A stretch of 64,000 nucleotides of DNA. Source: Vibrio vulnificus NBRC 15645 = ATCC 27562 (lineage in GTDB: Bacteria; Pseudomonadota; Gammaproteobacteria; Enterobacterales; Vibrionaceae). The translations under genes and the position numbers were made by a program. The notes beneath the pieces are model-generated. The model was not told where the DNA came from. It made no database searches and saw only the letters and a list, made by a program, of their open reading frames with translations. Location of the stretch: contig NZ_CP012881.1 of the NCBI RefSeq assembly GCF_002224265.1, forward strand, positions 2,914,001 through 2,978,000, written 5' to 3'. This document shows positions 34,026-42,794 of the stretch, in pieces. The first letter of the stretch is position 1. The number at the start of each line of letters is the position of its first letter.

Positions 34026-34778
34026 ATGAATAAAAAGTTGTTAGTTGGCGGTTGTTTACTCGGTGTGACCGCTCTATTTTTTGTCGGTAAACGAAGTGGT
34101 GAGGAGTTATCGCTCCCCGTGTGTGATTCCGTCCCTAAAATTGATACGCCAGTGCATTTTTTCACAGATGGCTCCATTAGTGAGGCACGAATTGAAGAGT
34201 TTATTGACTATTCAAACCTTGTTCTAGAGAACTCTTGCATTCCAATTAGAAGGACTCTGTCAGGAATCACCAAACTTGATTTGACCAGTTTTAAAAGTCT
34301 AGACAGTGGTAAGTTACATCAACAGTTACTCCTAAATGTTGGTAACTCGACTCTTGAGCCAATGCAAAAAATTGGAAGCTATTATGTTCTAGTTCTTCCT
34401 AAAGACTTTCCTTTTGCAAAAGACAGTGTAGGAACAGCTCATGTAAATTTTAGTCGCAGTTTTTTAGTTCTATCTTCTGATGCAGAACTTCATGTACTTG
34501 AGCATGAGTTGGGGCATCTGGCTTGGGCATGGCACGACAACACAGCAATACATTGGTTAAAAGGGCAACTCCTAAAAGAGCATCACAAGCAAATTAAGCC
34601 CTATGCCTTTGGGGCATTGTGTCATGAAGCAGGTACGGTAATGACTTATGCAGAGAAGCCGTTGCCAGTCTATTCATCACCGGATATCAAATATTATGGA
34701 CAGGCTTGTGGTGATGCGGAAACTGCTGATAATGCGCGTCATATGCGAGAGTTTGCGCAATCACTGATAGCTCCGTAA
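34026..34778 (+). CDS. Metzincin-like zinc metalloprotease, copy 1 (cassette 40)
   Basis: 250 residues with an N-terminal hydrophobic segment (LLVGGCLLGVTALFFVG) that may be a signal peptide, anchor or lipoprotein signal. The zinc site is HELGHLAWAWH: His160, catalytic Glu161, His164 and His170, with spacing HExxHxxxxxH. Met206 in GTVMTY fits the Met-turn that defines metzincins. The usual glycine of HExxHxxGxxH is a tryptophan here, so it is a divergent member. Predicted to act in the periplasm or outside the cell. An identical copy is at 39002. Confidence 0.8.
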   Translation: MNKKLLVGGCLLGVTALFFVGKRSGEELSLPVCDSVPKIDTPVHFFTDGSISEARIEEFIDYSNLVLENSCIPIRRTLSGITKLDLTSFKSLDSGKLHQQLLLNVGNSTLEPMQKIGSYYVLVLPKDFPFAKDSVGTAHVNFSRSFLVLSSDAELHVLEHELGHLAWAWHDNTAIHWLKGQLLKEHHKQIKPYAFGALCHEAGTVMTYAEKPLPVYSSPDIKYYGQACGDAETADNARHMREFAQSLIAP

Positions 34779-34780
34779 CA

Positions 34781-34902
34781 TAACAAGCAATTTAAGAGGG
34801 ATTCACAACGCTCGGCATTTTTGCTTCTACTTCAAATTTAGTGTTTATGGCACAATGCCTTAGGTTGGGTGGTAGCGTTGCTCACCCCTTAATTGGGCGT
34901 TA
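34781..34902 (+). repeat. attC of cassette 40 (class 2)
   Basis: End match of 10 bases, GTAACATAAC. Confidence 0.95.
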
Positions 34903-34929
34903 GGCCCAAATAGTATACAAGGAGGTTCA

Positions 34930-35664
34930 ATGAGTAAATTAGTGGTTTATTTGTCGGCAATTGTTGTTGCATGTTTAGTGGTGGCAGAGCCCGCATTTGC
35001 TGGCCCTGGAGGAAAAATTGCAAGCGTATTATCTGAGACATTCTGGGGAAAGGTAATAATACTATGTTTATTAGTCTTTTTTTCACCATTTATAGTGTAC
35101 GCCTTTTGTAAGGAGAAACTAGCTGAGCAACGTGCTAGAAAAGATCTAAGGTTTATGGCTGGCTATAGTGAACTGTTTGAGTGGTTAAAAGTACAAGAAA
35201 GAGTCAAGGATTGTTTCTATCGAGTGCATGCTGGTTGGGAGAGTGAAGACCTATCGAGTGTTTCAGACTGGATGACAGATTGGTATTGGCAAAATCAGCA
35301 GCAAGTACATCTTGAGAATTGGAAAAAACAAGGGTTGGTTAATGTATGTAAGGTAACCCATTTGTCCAAAATTAAGCCGTTACTATTTGTTCATAGGAAT
35401 CAATCTGTAGAACACGAAGGTTCTATGGTTGTGGTTGCTATTACGGGAGAAACTCAAGATTACCTAATGGTTAAAGAGACAGGAAAAATTGTTGAAGGGA
35501 GTAAAAAATTCAAAGATGTCGAAACAATTTGGACTTTGACCTTAACTAATGGGGTTTGGAAAGTCTCTAACATTGAAAGCTGTACGATGTTTATAGATTA
35601 TGTCAATGAAGCTAAGCATTTACCCAAGATTGAGACTACGGTTGTAAGCGACTTGAGGGCCTAA
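34930..35664 (+). CDS. Tim44-like domain protein (cassette 41)
   Basis: 244 residues: signal peptide (SKLVVYLSAIVVACLVVAEPAFA, cut before GPGG), a glycine-rich start, one membrane helix (KVIILCLLVFFSPFIVYAF, about 41-60), then a cytosolic or periplasmic domain whose order of helix and strands (FYRVHAGWESEDLSSVSDWMTDW ... WTLTLTNGVWKVSNIE) resembles the Tim44/NTF2-like fold found in bacterial membrane proteins of unclear role. A perfect AAGGAGG precedes the ATG. The attC TAA is the stop. Confidence 0.65.
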   Translation: MSKLVVYLSAIVVACLVVAEPAFAGPGGKIASVLSETFWGKVIILCLLVFFSPFIVYAFCKEKLAEQRARKDLRFMAGYSELFEWLKVQERVKDCFYRVHAGWESEDLSSVSDWMTDWYWQNQQQVHLENWKKQGLVNVCKVTHLSKIKPLLFVHRNQSVEHEGSMVVVAITGETQDYLMVKETGKIVEGSKKFKDVETIWTLTLTNGVWKVSNIESCTMFIDYVNEAKHLPKIETTVVSDLRA

Positions 35665-35782
35665 CAAAGCGTTTAAGAGGGACTTGGCACGCGTGGCATT
35701 TTCAATTTGCGGTAAGTTTAGTGGTTAAAGTGTGATGCGGTCACTTTTGTATTGCGTGCCTGCGCCCCTTAACGCGGCGTTA
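35662..35782 (+). repeat. attC of cassette 41 (class 4)
   Basis: End match of 9 bases, GGGCCTAAC. Provides the stop codon. Confidence 0.95.
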
Positions 35783-35808
35783 TAACCACGGCATAAAATG
35801 GAGTATTT

Positions 35809-36120
35809 ATGATAGCAAGGGAATGGAAAGCTACCTGTCCGAAGGAGCATGAAGAAGGGTTTATTGTGTACCTTTACGAGACAGGCATAAAAGACACATC
35901 AGCCACCAAAGGTTTTCTTGGGGCACAAATTCTGAATCGAGATTTAGGAGATGATGCTGAAATCACGTTGCTGACTTACTGGGAAGACCTAGATTGTATT
36001 AAGTCGTTTGCAGGTGAAGATATCAGTATTGCTAAGTTGTACCCAGAAGACGAGAAGTACAAATTAAATCCTGATCTCCACGTGAGCCATTATGAAGTCC
36101 GCGAGAACATGTGGTTATAA
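35809..36120 (+). CDS. ABM-domain (antibiotic biosynthesis monooxygenase-like) protein (cassette 42)
   Basis: 103 residues, a single dimeric alpha+beta barrel: REWKATCPKEHEEGFIVYL, GFLGAQILNRDLGDDAEITLLTYWEDLDCIKSFAG and a C-terminal HYEV strand. ABM proteins include small oxygenases and proteins of unknown role; no catalytic residue can be assigned. TGGAG precedes the ATG. The attC TAA is the stop. Confidence 0.8.
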   Translation: MIAREWKATCPKEHEEGFIVYLYETGIKDTSATKGFLGAQILNRDLGDDAEITLLTYWEDLDCIKSFAGEDISIAKLYPEDEKYKLNPDLHVSHYEVRENMWL

Positions 36121-36238
36121 CAAAGCGTTTAAGAGGGACTTGGCACGCGTGGCATTTCCAATTTGCGTTGGGTTTAGTGGTTAAGGTGCTATGCGGTCAC
36201 TTTTGTATTGCGTGCCTGCGCCCCTTAACGCGGCGTTA
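36118..36238 (+). repeat. attC of cassette 42 (class 4)
   Basis: End match of 11 bases, GTGGTTATAAC. Provides the stop codon. Confidence 0.95.
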
Positions 36239-36271
36239 TGAATATTTATAAAACTATAGCAAGGAGCTCTC

Positions 36272-37501
36272 ATCAATAAATTACTTTCCTCAATCTCAAT
36301 ATATAAAGGATTGCCAAAAAATATATACTATCTAGCTGTAGCTAGGATGATTCTAGGTATGGGTAACTTCATTATCCCTTTTTTAGTACTTCTTTTAACG
36401 GATAAACTGGGTTACTCCGTCACTATTGCTGGGATGCTGGCAATGACTGTAACAGCCACTTACTTGGTCGGTGGGTTTCTTGGTGGCAAATTATCTGATT
36501 CGTTTGGACACAAGCGCACCATGATATGTGGGGAACTGTTTGGTGCCATTCTACTATTGTTTTGTGGCTTCTTCCCCGAGAATCAGTTGCTTGTACCTGG
36601 CTCATTATTTTGTGCTTACTTTTTCATAGGGTTAGCATTACCAGCAAGTAATGCGCTAGTGGCAGACCTATCAACGTCAGAAAACCGCGATGCTGTAATG
36701 TCTCTTAGTTACCTAACGTATAACCTAGGCTCAGCGATTGGTCCTGTGATCGCTGGATATTTGTTCTGGAGTTATACAGAATGGATATTCTGGGGAAATG
36801 GGTTAGCGGCTCTATTTGGTGTCTTTATCATTTATGGTTTGGTGAACCAGACTCAAGCTAAAGAAAGCATTAGTGAAAATGAATCAGAAAAACCAGTAGA
36901 TGGCAGCGTATGGAGTGTACTTGCTTCAAGACCCAGATTAATAGTTTTCACTTTTTTATGTGGTCTGTTGTGGTACGCACTCAATCAAATGACTATGGCT
37001 AGCCCCTTGTACTTGAGTTCAATATTTGGTGATAAAGGGGCAGTGATTTTTGGTCAACTAATGACTTATGCATGTATCGTGGTAGTCGTCATCACACCAG
37101 TATTGATGAAGCTAACGTCAGAAAAAACAGAGGTAGTAAGTTTGGCTTATGCTGGTTTGCTATTTGTTGTTGGCTACAGCTTAGTGATGGTATTTCCTAA
37201 TATACCGGTTCACTTTTTTGCTTGGTTCTTCTTAGCAGCTGGTGAAGTACTTTTGCTGACAAAGGAAGGGGTATATTTAGCAAACAACTCACCTTCTAGC
37301 CATAGGGGACGAATACAGGGTGTTTTAGTCACCCTTCGAAGTGTATTTGTTATGCCAAGTTTTGTGCTTATTGGATATATGATCGATAAATATGGATTTA
37401 ATACAACTTGGATTAGTGTCATTGCATGTGCATTGATTGCTTCGCTAGGTTTGTACTTAATGAATAGACATAAAAAGTTCTATAAAACAGTGCGTGCGTA
37501 G
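36272..37501 (+). CDS. MFS transporter with probable ATC start (cassette 43)
   Basis: Major facilitator with about 12 membrane helices; the loop 2-3 motif GGKLSDSFGHKRTM (GxLaDrxGrkr) is clear. It is drug-efflux-like, substrate unknown. The first conventional start is a TTG at 36311, but that has no ribosome site. AAGGAG (36261-36266) stands 5 bases before an in-frame ATC at 36272, giving (I)NKLLSSISIYKGLPKNIYYL, the kind of basic N-terminus usual before helix 1. I therefore place the start at ATC (409 residues), probably a weak start; from TTG it would be 396. It is the largest coding cassette apart from those with insertions. Confidence 0.85.
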   Translation: MNKLLSSISIYKGLPKNIYYLAVARMILGMGNFIIPFLVLLLTDKLGYSVTIAGMLAMTVTATYLVGGFLGGKLSDSFGHKRTMICGELFGAILLLFCGFFPENQLLVPGSLFCAYFFIGLALPASNALVADLSTSENRDAVMSLSYLTYNLGSAIGPVIAGYLFWSYTEWIFWGNGLAALFGVFIIYGLVNQTQAKESISENESEKPVDGSVWSVLASRPRLIVFTFLCGLLWYALNQMTMASPLYLSSIFGDKGAVIFGQLMTYACIVVVVITPVLMKLTSEKTEVVSLAYAGLLFVVGYSLVMVFPNIPVHFFAWFFLAAGEVLLLTKEGVYLANNSPSSHRGRIQGVLVTLRSVFVMPSFVLIGYMIDKYGFNTTWISVIACALIASLGLYLMNRHKKFYKTVRA

Positions 37502-37509
37502 CATATTCA

Positions 37510-37632
37510 TAACAAGCAATTTAAGAGGGATTCACAACGCTTGGCACTTTTGCTTCTACTTCGAATTTAGTGTTTATGGCACAATACTTTAGGTTTAGGG
37601 GGAGGCGTTGTTCACCCCTTAATTGGGCGTTA
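37510..37632 (+). repeat. attC of cassette 43 (class 2)
   Basis: End match of 11 bases, ATATTCATAAC. Confidence 0.95.
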
Positions 37633-37651
37633 TAAATCTAAAGGAGCAGTT

Positions 37652-38137
37652 ATGTGGAAATTGATTAAAGCTATGTTTTCATCTGACTGGAAACCCGACG
37701 GGGAACAGGGTTCTCTGTTTGAACGTGTTGAGCATGAGTTAAAGCTCAAAAAGCAGCAGGAAGATAATTTGACAGCGCTTTTTGTAGAGCGGCTGCAAGT
37801 TTTGGAAAACCATCTAAACTCCCTGTTTGGTACTCGAGGGAGGGTAGAAGTTTTTGTGAATGGACAGAAACAGCTAGTAAAGCCAATTTACGTTAGCAAA
37901 TTGATTGATGATTTTGAATGCTTTCCTGAAAAGAATGAACTGATGTTTTGTGTAAATTTTCAATTTGATCATTCGCGAATAATTGAAATAGTTGAGGCAA
38001 AGGCTTTTCAAGGGGATGTCTTGTTTAAATACACAGATTCGACTGGCTCATTTCAATCAGCAGTTGAGTTTGCGGATTCTATTAAAGAAGTGGTGCTGAA
38101 AAAAGTAGGTTTGAACGCAACGAATACAGATTTATAA
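37652..38137 (+). CDS. Unknown soluble protein (cassette 44)
   Basis: 161 residues behind AAAGGAG. A helical, coiled N-terminal part (ERVEHELKLKKQQEDNLTALFVERLQVLENHL) is followed by a strand-rich domain (GRVEVFVNGQKQLVKPIYVS, ELMFCVNFQFDHSRIIEIVE). No family recognised. The attC TAA is the stop codon. Confidence 0.7.
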   Translation: MWKLIKAMFSSDWKPDGEQGSLFERVEHELKLKKQQEDNLTALFVERLQVLENHLNSLFGTRGRVEVFVNGQKQLVKPIYVSKLIDDFECFPEKNELMFCVNFQFDHSRIIEIVEAKAFQGDVLFKYTDSTGSFQSAVEFADSIKEVVLKKVGLNATNTDL

Positions 38138-38254
38138 CAAACGCTTTAAGACGGATTCGCAACGCTCGGCGGTTTTGGTTTGAGTTAGCTTATGTGTTTA
38201 CGGTGTAATGGTTGAGTGTCGTGGTAACGTTGCTCACCACTTAAGCGGGCGTTA
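38135..38254 (+). repeat. attC of cassette 44 (class 7)
   Basis: End match of 11 bases, AGATTTATAAC. Provides the stop codon. Confidence 0.94.
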
Positions 38255-38292
38255 TATGTTTGAATTGGCTAGTGTACAAAAGGAAACAAAGA

Positions 38293-38856
38293 ATGTTTGA
38301 AGAACTAAAAGATAAGCATAAAAATCATGTGTATAGTTTAGAGGCGGCATACTCGGAATCTAAAAAGTTATCTTTATCCCCTGAATTGCTTGAATATCGT
38401 GCGCTAGACAAGAATGACTTCAACAAACTATTTCAAATCGTGGACATGCTTCAGGCTCAGTTGGGCTACGATCATCTAGCTGGTGCGTGCTTGCTAGTCC
38501 ATTCGAACCTTAAAAATGCCTTTGCCAGATATGGCTACAAATCTGAAATAATCTTGGGTGATGCAATTGTTAATGGTACTCCATATATGTCTTGTAACTT
38601 AGACGATTTGAAGGAGCAGCTTGCAGAAGGTATTGAACATAAAGGTCAAAAAATACATAGTTGGCTACTTTTAGAAAACGGACAGTTTTTTGATGCAACA
38701 ATTGTTCGAGATCTGACTGATGGAAAAATGGCAGCAGAATTGTATTGTTTCGATGTACATAGTGACGACAATGGTAATGTTATCGAGTACAAACCGCTCT
38801 TAGTGGGTTCTGACTTTGTAGAGAGGACTAATCCAGTTTCTTACGCACACATATAA
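38293..38856 (+). CDS. Protein with possible Cys-His-Asp triad, copy 2 (cassette 45)
   Basis: Same 187-residue protein as at 31998, with Cys66, His122 and Asp134. The whole cassette (721 bases from junction to junction) has the same length and reads the same by eye, including leader and attC. Here it is directly followed by the second copy of the metalloprotease cassette, whereas in the first location two other cassettes lie between them. Confidence 0.72.
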   Translation: MFEELKDKHKNHVYSLEAAYSESKKLSLSPELLEYRALDKNDFNKLFQIVDMLQAQLGYDHLAGACLLVHSNLKNAFARYGYKSEIILGDAIVNGTPYMSCNLDDLKEQLAEGIEHKGQKIHSWLLLENGQFFDATIVRDLTDGKMAAELYCFDVHSDDNGNVIEYKPLLVGSDFVERTNPVSYAHI

Positions 38857-38975
38857 CAAAGCATTTAAGAGTGATTCCCAACGCTTGGCATTTTTCATTC
38901 CATCGTTGGGTTATGTGTTTACGGTGGTATGGTTAGGTTTCGTGGTAGCGTTGCTCACACCTTAATGCGGCGTTA
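38854..38975 (+). repeat. attC of cassette 45 (class 5)
   Basis: End match of 9 bases, ACATATAAC; copy of the attC at 32559. Confidence 0.95.
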
Positions 38976-39001
38976 TGTTACTGCACTTTACGAGTAATTG
39001 A

Positions 39002-39754
39002 ATGAATAAAAAGTTGTTAGTTGGCGGTTGTTTACTCGGTGTGACCGCTCTATTTTTTGTCGGTAAACGAAGTGGTGAGGAGTTATCGCTCCCCGTGTGT
39101 GATTCCGTCCCTAAAATTGATACGCCAGTGCATTTTTTCACAGATGGCTCCATTAGTGAGGCACGAATTGAAGAGTTTATTGACTATTCAAACCTTGTTC
39201 TAGAGAACTCTTGCATTCCAATTAGAAGGACTCTGTCAGGAATCACCAAACTTGATTTGACCAGTTTTAAAAGTCTAGACAGTGGTAAGTTACATCAACA
39301 GTTACTCCTAAATGTTGGTAACTCGACTCTTGAGCCAATGCAAAAAATTGGAAGCTATTATGTTCTAGTTCTTCCTAAAGACTTTCCTTTTGCAAAAGAC
39401 AGTGTAGGAACAGCTCATGTAAATTTTAGTCGCAGTTTTTTAGTTCTATCTTCTGATGCAGAACTTCATGTACTTGAGCATGAGTTGGGGCATCTGGCTT
39501 GGGCATGGCACGACAACACAGCAATACATTGGTTAAAAGGGCAACTCCTAAAAGAGCATCACAAGCAAATTAAGCCCTATGCCTTTGGGGCATTGTGTCA
39601 TGAAGCAGGTACGGTAATGACTTATGCAGAGAAGCCGTTGCCAGTCTATTCATCACCGGATATCAAATATTATGGACAGGCTTGTGGTGATGCGGAAACT
39701 GCTGATAATGCGCGTCATATGCGAGAGTTTGCGCAATCACTGATAGCTCCGTAA
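39002..39754 (+). CDS. Metzincin-like zinc metalloprotease, copy 2 (cassette 46)
   Basis: Same 250-residue protein as at 34026, with HELGHLAWAWH and the GTVMTY Met-turn intact. The cassette spans 903 bases in both places. The lack of any difference suggests a recent copy event. Confidence 0.8.
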   Translation: MNKKLLVGGCLLGVTALFFVGKRSGEELSLPVCDSVPKIDTPVHFFTDGSISEARIEEFIDYSNLVLENSCIPIRRTLSGITKLDLTSFKSLDSGKLHQQLLLNVGNSTLEPMQKIGSYYVLVLPKDFPFAKDSVGTAHVNFSRSFLVLSSDAELHVLEHELGHLAWAWHDNTAIHWLKGQLLKEHHKQIKPYAFGALCHEAGTVMTYAEKPLPVYSSPDIKYYGQACGDAETADNARHMREFAQSLIAP

Positions 39755-39756
39755 CA

Positions 39757-39878
39757 TAACAAGCAATTTAAGAGGGATTCACAACGCTCGGCATTTTTGC
39801 TTCTACTTCAAATTTAGTGTTTATGGCACAATGCCTTAGGTTGGGTGGTAGCGTTGCTCACCCCTTAATTGGGCGTTA
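39757..39878 (+). repeat. attC of cassette 46 (class 2)
   Basis: End match of 10 bases, GTAACATAAC; copy of the attC at 34781. Confidence 0.95.
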
Positions 39879-39902
39879 TACGACGTACGGCGTTAAAATA
39901 TG

Positions 39903-39930
39903 TTGCATATCATTTCCTTATGGTTAATAT
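39903..39930 (+). promoter_or_regulatory. Candidate promoter inside cassette 47
   Basis: TTGCAT, a 16-base spacer and TAATAT in a 111-base leader. Weak match. Confidence 0.3.
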
Positions 39931-39989
39931 TCGTTGAATCGTTTGTGGGAATGCTTTCTGTAACTTTTTAACCCAAACGAGGAAATGGT

Positions 39990-40397
39990 ATGTATGATAT
40001 TTCTGATTTTTCAATAGCTAATGGTCGCCTGTCTATCAGGGAAGATGTCTATGAGCTTTCCAAAATTAAGAGCGTCAAAGTAGTCAAAAACAAACTGAGG
40101 TCGCATCTAGTCAAGGCGTTTGTTACTTCAGCTATAGCTTCAAGCATTTTATGGATATTCGAGCCATTTGCTACACCTTGGGGATTTGATATCAATGCTG
40201 GAGTTGTAGCTCTAGCCATCACATTCCCAGTAGTTTTTTTGCTCTCTATTTTTCGCTCAAAGTATCAGCTTCAAATTGAGTTTGAACATCAAGATGAGGT
40301 TGGTTTGCAATGGGTAACGGTAGCAAGTGGTAGGGCAGAGCAAGAACTGACAGCGTTTAAAAAAGTAGAGCAAGAGTTGTTGCAAGCTGTCGTATAA
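39990..40397 (+). CDS. Unknown membrane protein (cassette 47)
   Basis: 135 residues. A short strand-rich start (FSIANGRLSIREDVYELSKIKSVKVVKNK) is followed by two membrane helices (about 45-60, AFVTSAIASSILWIF, and 70-88, AGVVALAITFPVVFLLSIF) and a soluble tail with strands (KYQLQIEFEHQDEVGLQWVTVA). The layout, a beta domain split by a helical hairpin, is seen in several small membrane-protein families; none is firmly matched. GAGGAAA precedes the ATG. The attC TAA is the stop. Confidence 0.7.
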   Translation: MYDISDFSIANGRLSIREDVYELSKIKSVKVVKNKLRSHLVKAFVTSAIASSILWIFEPFATPWGFDINAGVVALAITFPVVFLLSIFRSKYQLQIEFEHQDEVGLQWVTVASGRAEQELTAFKKVEQELLQAVV

Positions 40398-40516
40398 CAA
40401 ACAATTTAAGAGTGATTCCCAACGCTTGGTTTTTTTCATTCCATCGTTGGGTTTCGTGTTTAGGGTGGTATGGTTTCGTTCCGTGGTAGCGTTGCTCACA
40501 CCTTAATTGGGCGTTA
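40395..40516 (+). repeat. attC of cassette 47 (class 5 variant)
   Basis: End match of 10 bases, GTCGTATAAC. Closes with TTAATTGGG as in class 2. Provides the stop codon. Confidence 0.94.
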
Positions 40517-40538
40517 GGGCGATATGAAGGAATCAACT

Positions 40539-41171
40539 ATGCAAGAATCGTCAATTTGGTCAGTTGAGCAATTTAAAAGTGATTTAGGTGCTTTAATTCT
40601 TCATTTCAACTCGCTGTTTCTAAGCGAAGTTAATAGTGTAATAAATAACCCAAGAGGCGATAGAAAGAATTCAATGAAAGCCTTGGCAGTTATGGATTTA
40701 GTTTCTATAAATAACAGTGCCTTAAGAGCTATTGATGAAATCGAAAGAGAGCTGAGAAGTAACGTGTTTCGATGTTTAACTGCATACGACATACCAGAGG
40801 AGCAAGCTAACTCATTTATTGCTCAAAGGTTTTATCCCGGTTCACTAAAGGCATTAATGATAGACGATATAAATTCAACCATCCAACAGTTAGACGAGCT
40901 AAAATCCGGAGCCATCATACATTTACAGGTTCTTGAAAATAGCTCAGGTTTTAAGGGGATGTTTCGTGGTTTGGTTAAGGGCTACACAAATCCTATTGAT
41001 GGGCTATCTCATGCATGTGGTCAAGGGTCTATGCAGACTGAATTAGCTACAAGCGTCTCGCACTTTAATGCGCTGGCGATGAGAACTGGATGTTCCATAG
41101 ATGCGGTTTCTCAACGACTTCAAGTGGTTGTTCTAGATAAATGGAATAAAGACTTAAGTCACATTCTGTAA
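40539..41171 (+). CDS. Unknown helical protein (cassette 48)
   Basis: 210 residues, mostly helical and soluble (SDLGALILHFNSLFLSEVNSV, NSALRAIDEIERELRSNVF, TSVSHFNALAMRTG). No family recognised. The ATG at 40539 has AAGGA with 7-base spacing; an in-frame ATG at 40524 has only a 4-base gap to AGGG and is less likely. Confidence 0.68.
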   Translation: MQESSIWSVEQFKSDLGALILHFNSLFLSEVNSVINNPRGDRKNSMKALAVMDLVSINNSALRAIDEIERELRSNVFRCLTAYDIPEEQANSFIAQRFYPGSLKALMIDDINSTIQQLDELKSGAIIHLQVLENSSGFKGMFRGLVKGYTNPIDGLSHACGQGSMQTELATSVSHFNALAMRTGCSIDAVSQRLQVVVLDKWNKDLSHIL

Positions 41172-41180
41172 GAATCGCCC

Positions 41181-41300
41181 TAACAAACTGTTTAAGAGTG
41201 ATTCGCAACGCGTGGCATTTTTACTATGCGTTGGTTTAAGTGTTTAAGGTGGTATGCGGTGGCTTTGGTATTGCGTTGCTCACACCTTAACAGGGCGTTA
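41181..41300 (+). repeat. attC of cassette 48 (class 3)
   Basis: End match of 11 bases, ATCGCCCTAAC. Confidence 0.95.
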
Positions 41301-41665
41301 GTTGCCAACGAGGAAAACGTAGCTAAAGCAGAATGTTTAGGGCTAATGTTCGTGTGTTTTTGGGCTTGTTTTCGTATTTTAATTTTTAGTTTTTTGGGTT
41401 TGTGAAAATCGTGCTTTGGTTTCTTGTGCGGTTTGGATCTTCTGTTTCAGAAACCGATTTACTTGTTGAAAGTCAGCTTGGTAACACTGTCTGCCTAAAA
41501 GAGCTTTCTGGAGTTGTTAATCCGATTTCTACGGCGCTCCATGTTCCAAGTGCTTTCAGTGACAGTCGCTTTGAAACTACGCCTGATTTTAGTTTTTCAA
41601 AACACATAAAAACAGTGTCGGCAAAGCTGTAATAAACTCCAAATCCTAGTTTTGGGCTTGGCAAC
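41298..41665. other. ORF-less cassette 49 (type C body, short)
   Basis: 368 bases. Begins GTTAGTTGCCAACGAGGAAAA, related to cassettes 3 and 29 but about 125 bases shorter; shares TTTGAAACTACGCCTGAT. Its two overlapping frames (41402-41632 plus, 41473-41664 minus) are not supported. Confidence 0.65.
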
Positions 41666-41787
41666 TAACAAAGCATTCAAGAGGGATTCACAACGCTTGG
41701 CAGTTTTGGTTTGAATTAGCTTAAGTGTTTACGGCACAATGGTTTAGGTAGGGTGGTTTGCGTTGTTCACCCCTTAATGCGGCGTTA
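41666..41787 (+). repeat. attC of cassette 49 (class 5/2 mixed)
   Basis: End match of 12 bases, TTGGCAACTAAC. Left arm GGGATTCACAACGCTTGG, right end TTAATGCGG. Confidence 0.93.
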
Positions 41788-41804
41788 TGCTCTAGGAGGT
41801 AATT

Positions 41805-42155
41805 TTGCTCGATTTACTCAAAAAAGTGGTTCTAATTAACCTCTCAGCGGCTCTTGTTGTTATCGTTCTAGCCCAGTTTGTTCCATTCTTTGCTACTACT
41901 CAGTTAGTCGACTTTCTTTTCTTTGTTGTCATCGTCATATGGGTTTTGGCGAAGCTAATGTGGGAAGGTGGAGTTCATAGTAAGACGACTCGGTTAGATG
42001 ACCCTAGAGCAGACAAAGTCTACAAAATGGTAGAAGGGCATGATTTCGACAAAGACGAACGTGAGCACTATCGAATGAACTACCAGACGGGCTTAGTTTT
42101 CTTTATAGCTGGACTGCCAGCGTTTGTTGCTTGTTTAGTCCTTCAATTTCTTTGA
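41805..42155 (+). CDS. Unknown membrane protein (cassette 50)
   Basis: 116 residues from a TTG start with TAGGAGG 5 bases before it. Three likely membrane helices: about 8-28 (VLINLSAALVVIVLAQFVPF), 33-51 (LVDFLFFVVIVIWVLAKLM) and 97-115 (GLVFFIAGLPAFVACLVLQF), with a charged loop between (HSKTTRLDDPRADKVYKMVEG). Not recognised. Confidence 0.7.
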   Translation: MLDLLKKVVLINLSAALVVIVLAQFVPFFATTQLVDFLFFVVIVIWVLAKLMWEGGVHSKTTRLDDPRADKVYKMVEGHDFDKDEREHYRMNYQTGLVFFIAGLPAFVACLVLQFL

Positions 42156-42164
42156 GCACGAGCA

Positions 42165-42286
42165 TAACAAGCAATTTAAGAGGGATTCACAACGCTTGGC
42201 ACTTTTGATTCTACTTCAAATTTAGTGTTTATGGCACAATGCGTTAGGTTGGGTGGAGGCGTTGTTCACCCCTTAATTGGGCGTTA
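42165..42286 (+). repeat. attC of cassette 50 (class 2)
   Basis: End match of 9 bases, GAGCATAAC. Confidence 0.95.
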
Positions 42287-42635
42287 TGCTTAATTACGTA
42301 AAATCAGTGGTTTATGTTTTTTCTTTGTTCCCTCGGCTTTTCAGTTTGGTGTTTGTCGGCAAGTTGGCTTTTGTGAGCGCTATTTTCTGGACATCCATTC
42401 TTGGGCGCTAAAAATTCCGAGAATTGCCTCAATCAATTTTCGGAGAAGCGCGAGGTTAGGGCGGTTGGCTCAATCAGAGATTTGAACTTAGGTTTTTTCG
42501 TTTTAGCTGCCAAATTTCAAAGTCTGATTTTCAAAATCATGAGTCATTTCAGTTTTTTGGTTTTTGGCTTTTGTTTGTGAATCAAAGTCGAGTTAATCTT
42601 GTTTCCAGAAAACATAACCCATTGAAGCTTAAGCA
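42284..42635. other. ORF-less cassette 51 (type B body), copy 2
   Basis: 352 bases, duplicate of cassette 38. Both have 470 bases from junction to junction. Confidence 0.82.
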
Positions 42636-42756
42636 TAACAAGGCGTTTAAGCGGGATTCATGCCGCGTGGCATTTTTGGTTTGCAGTGAGTTTTGGTGGT
42701 GAAAATGGTCTGCAGAAACTTGGTTTATGCGGCACTCACCCCTTAACGCAGCGTTA
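42636..42756 (+). repeat. attC of cassette 51 (class 1)
   Basis: End match of 11 bases, TTAAGCATAAC; same as the attC at 33030. Confidence 0.95.
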
Positions 42757-42794
42757 TGTGTCTACCCACAAGTTATCAATTTAGAGTATAAATA

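Noticed and set aside
41402..41664. 76- and 63-codon frames in cassette 49
   Set aside because: They overlap on opposite strands, have no ribosome site and no counterpart in the other type C copies.
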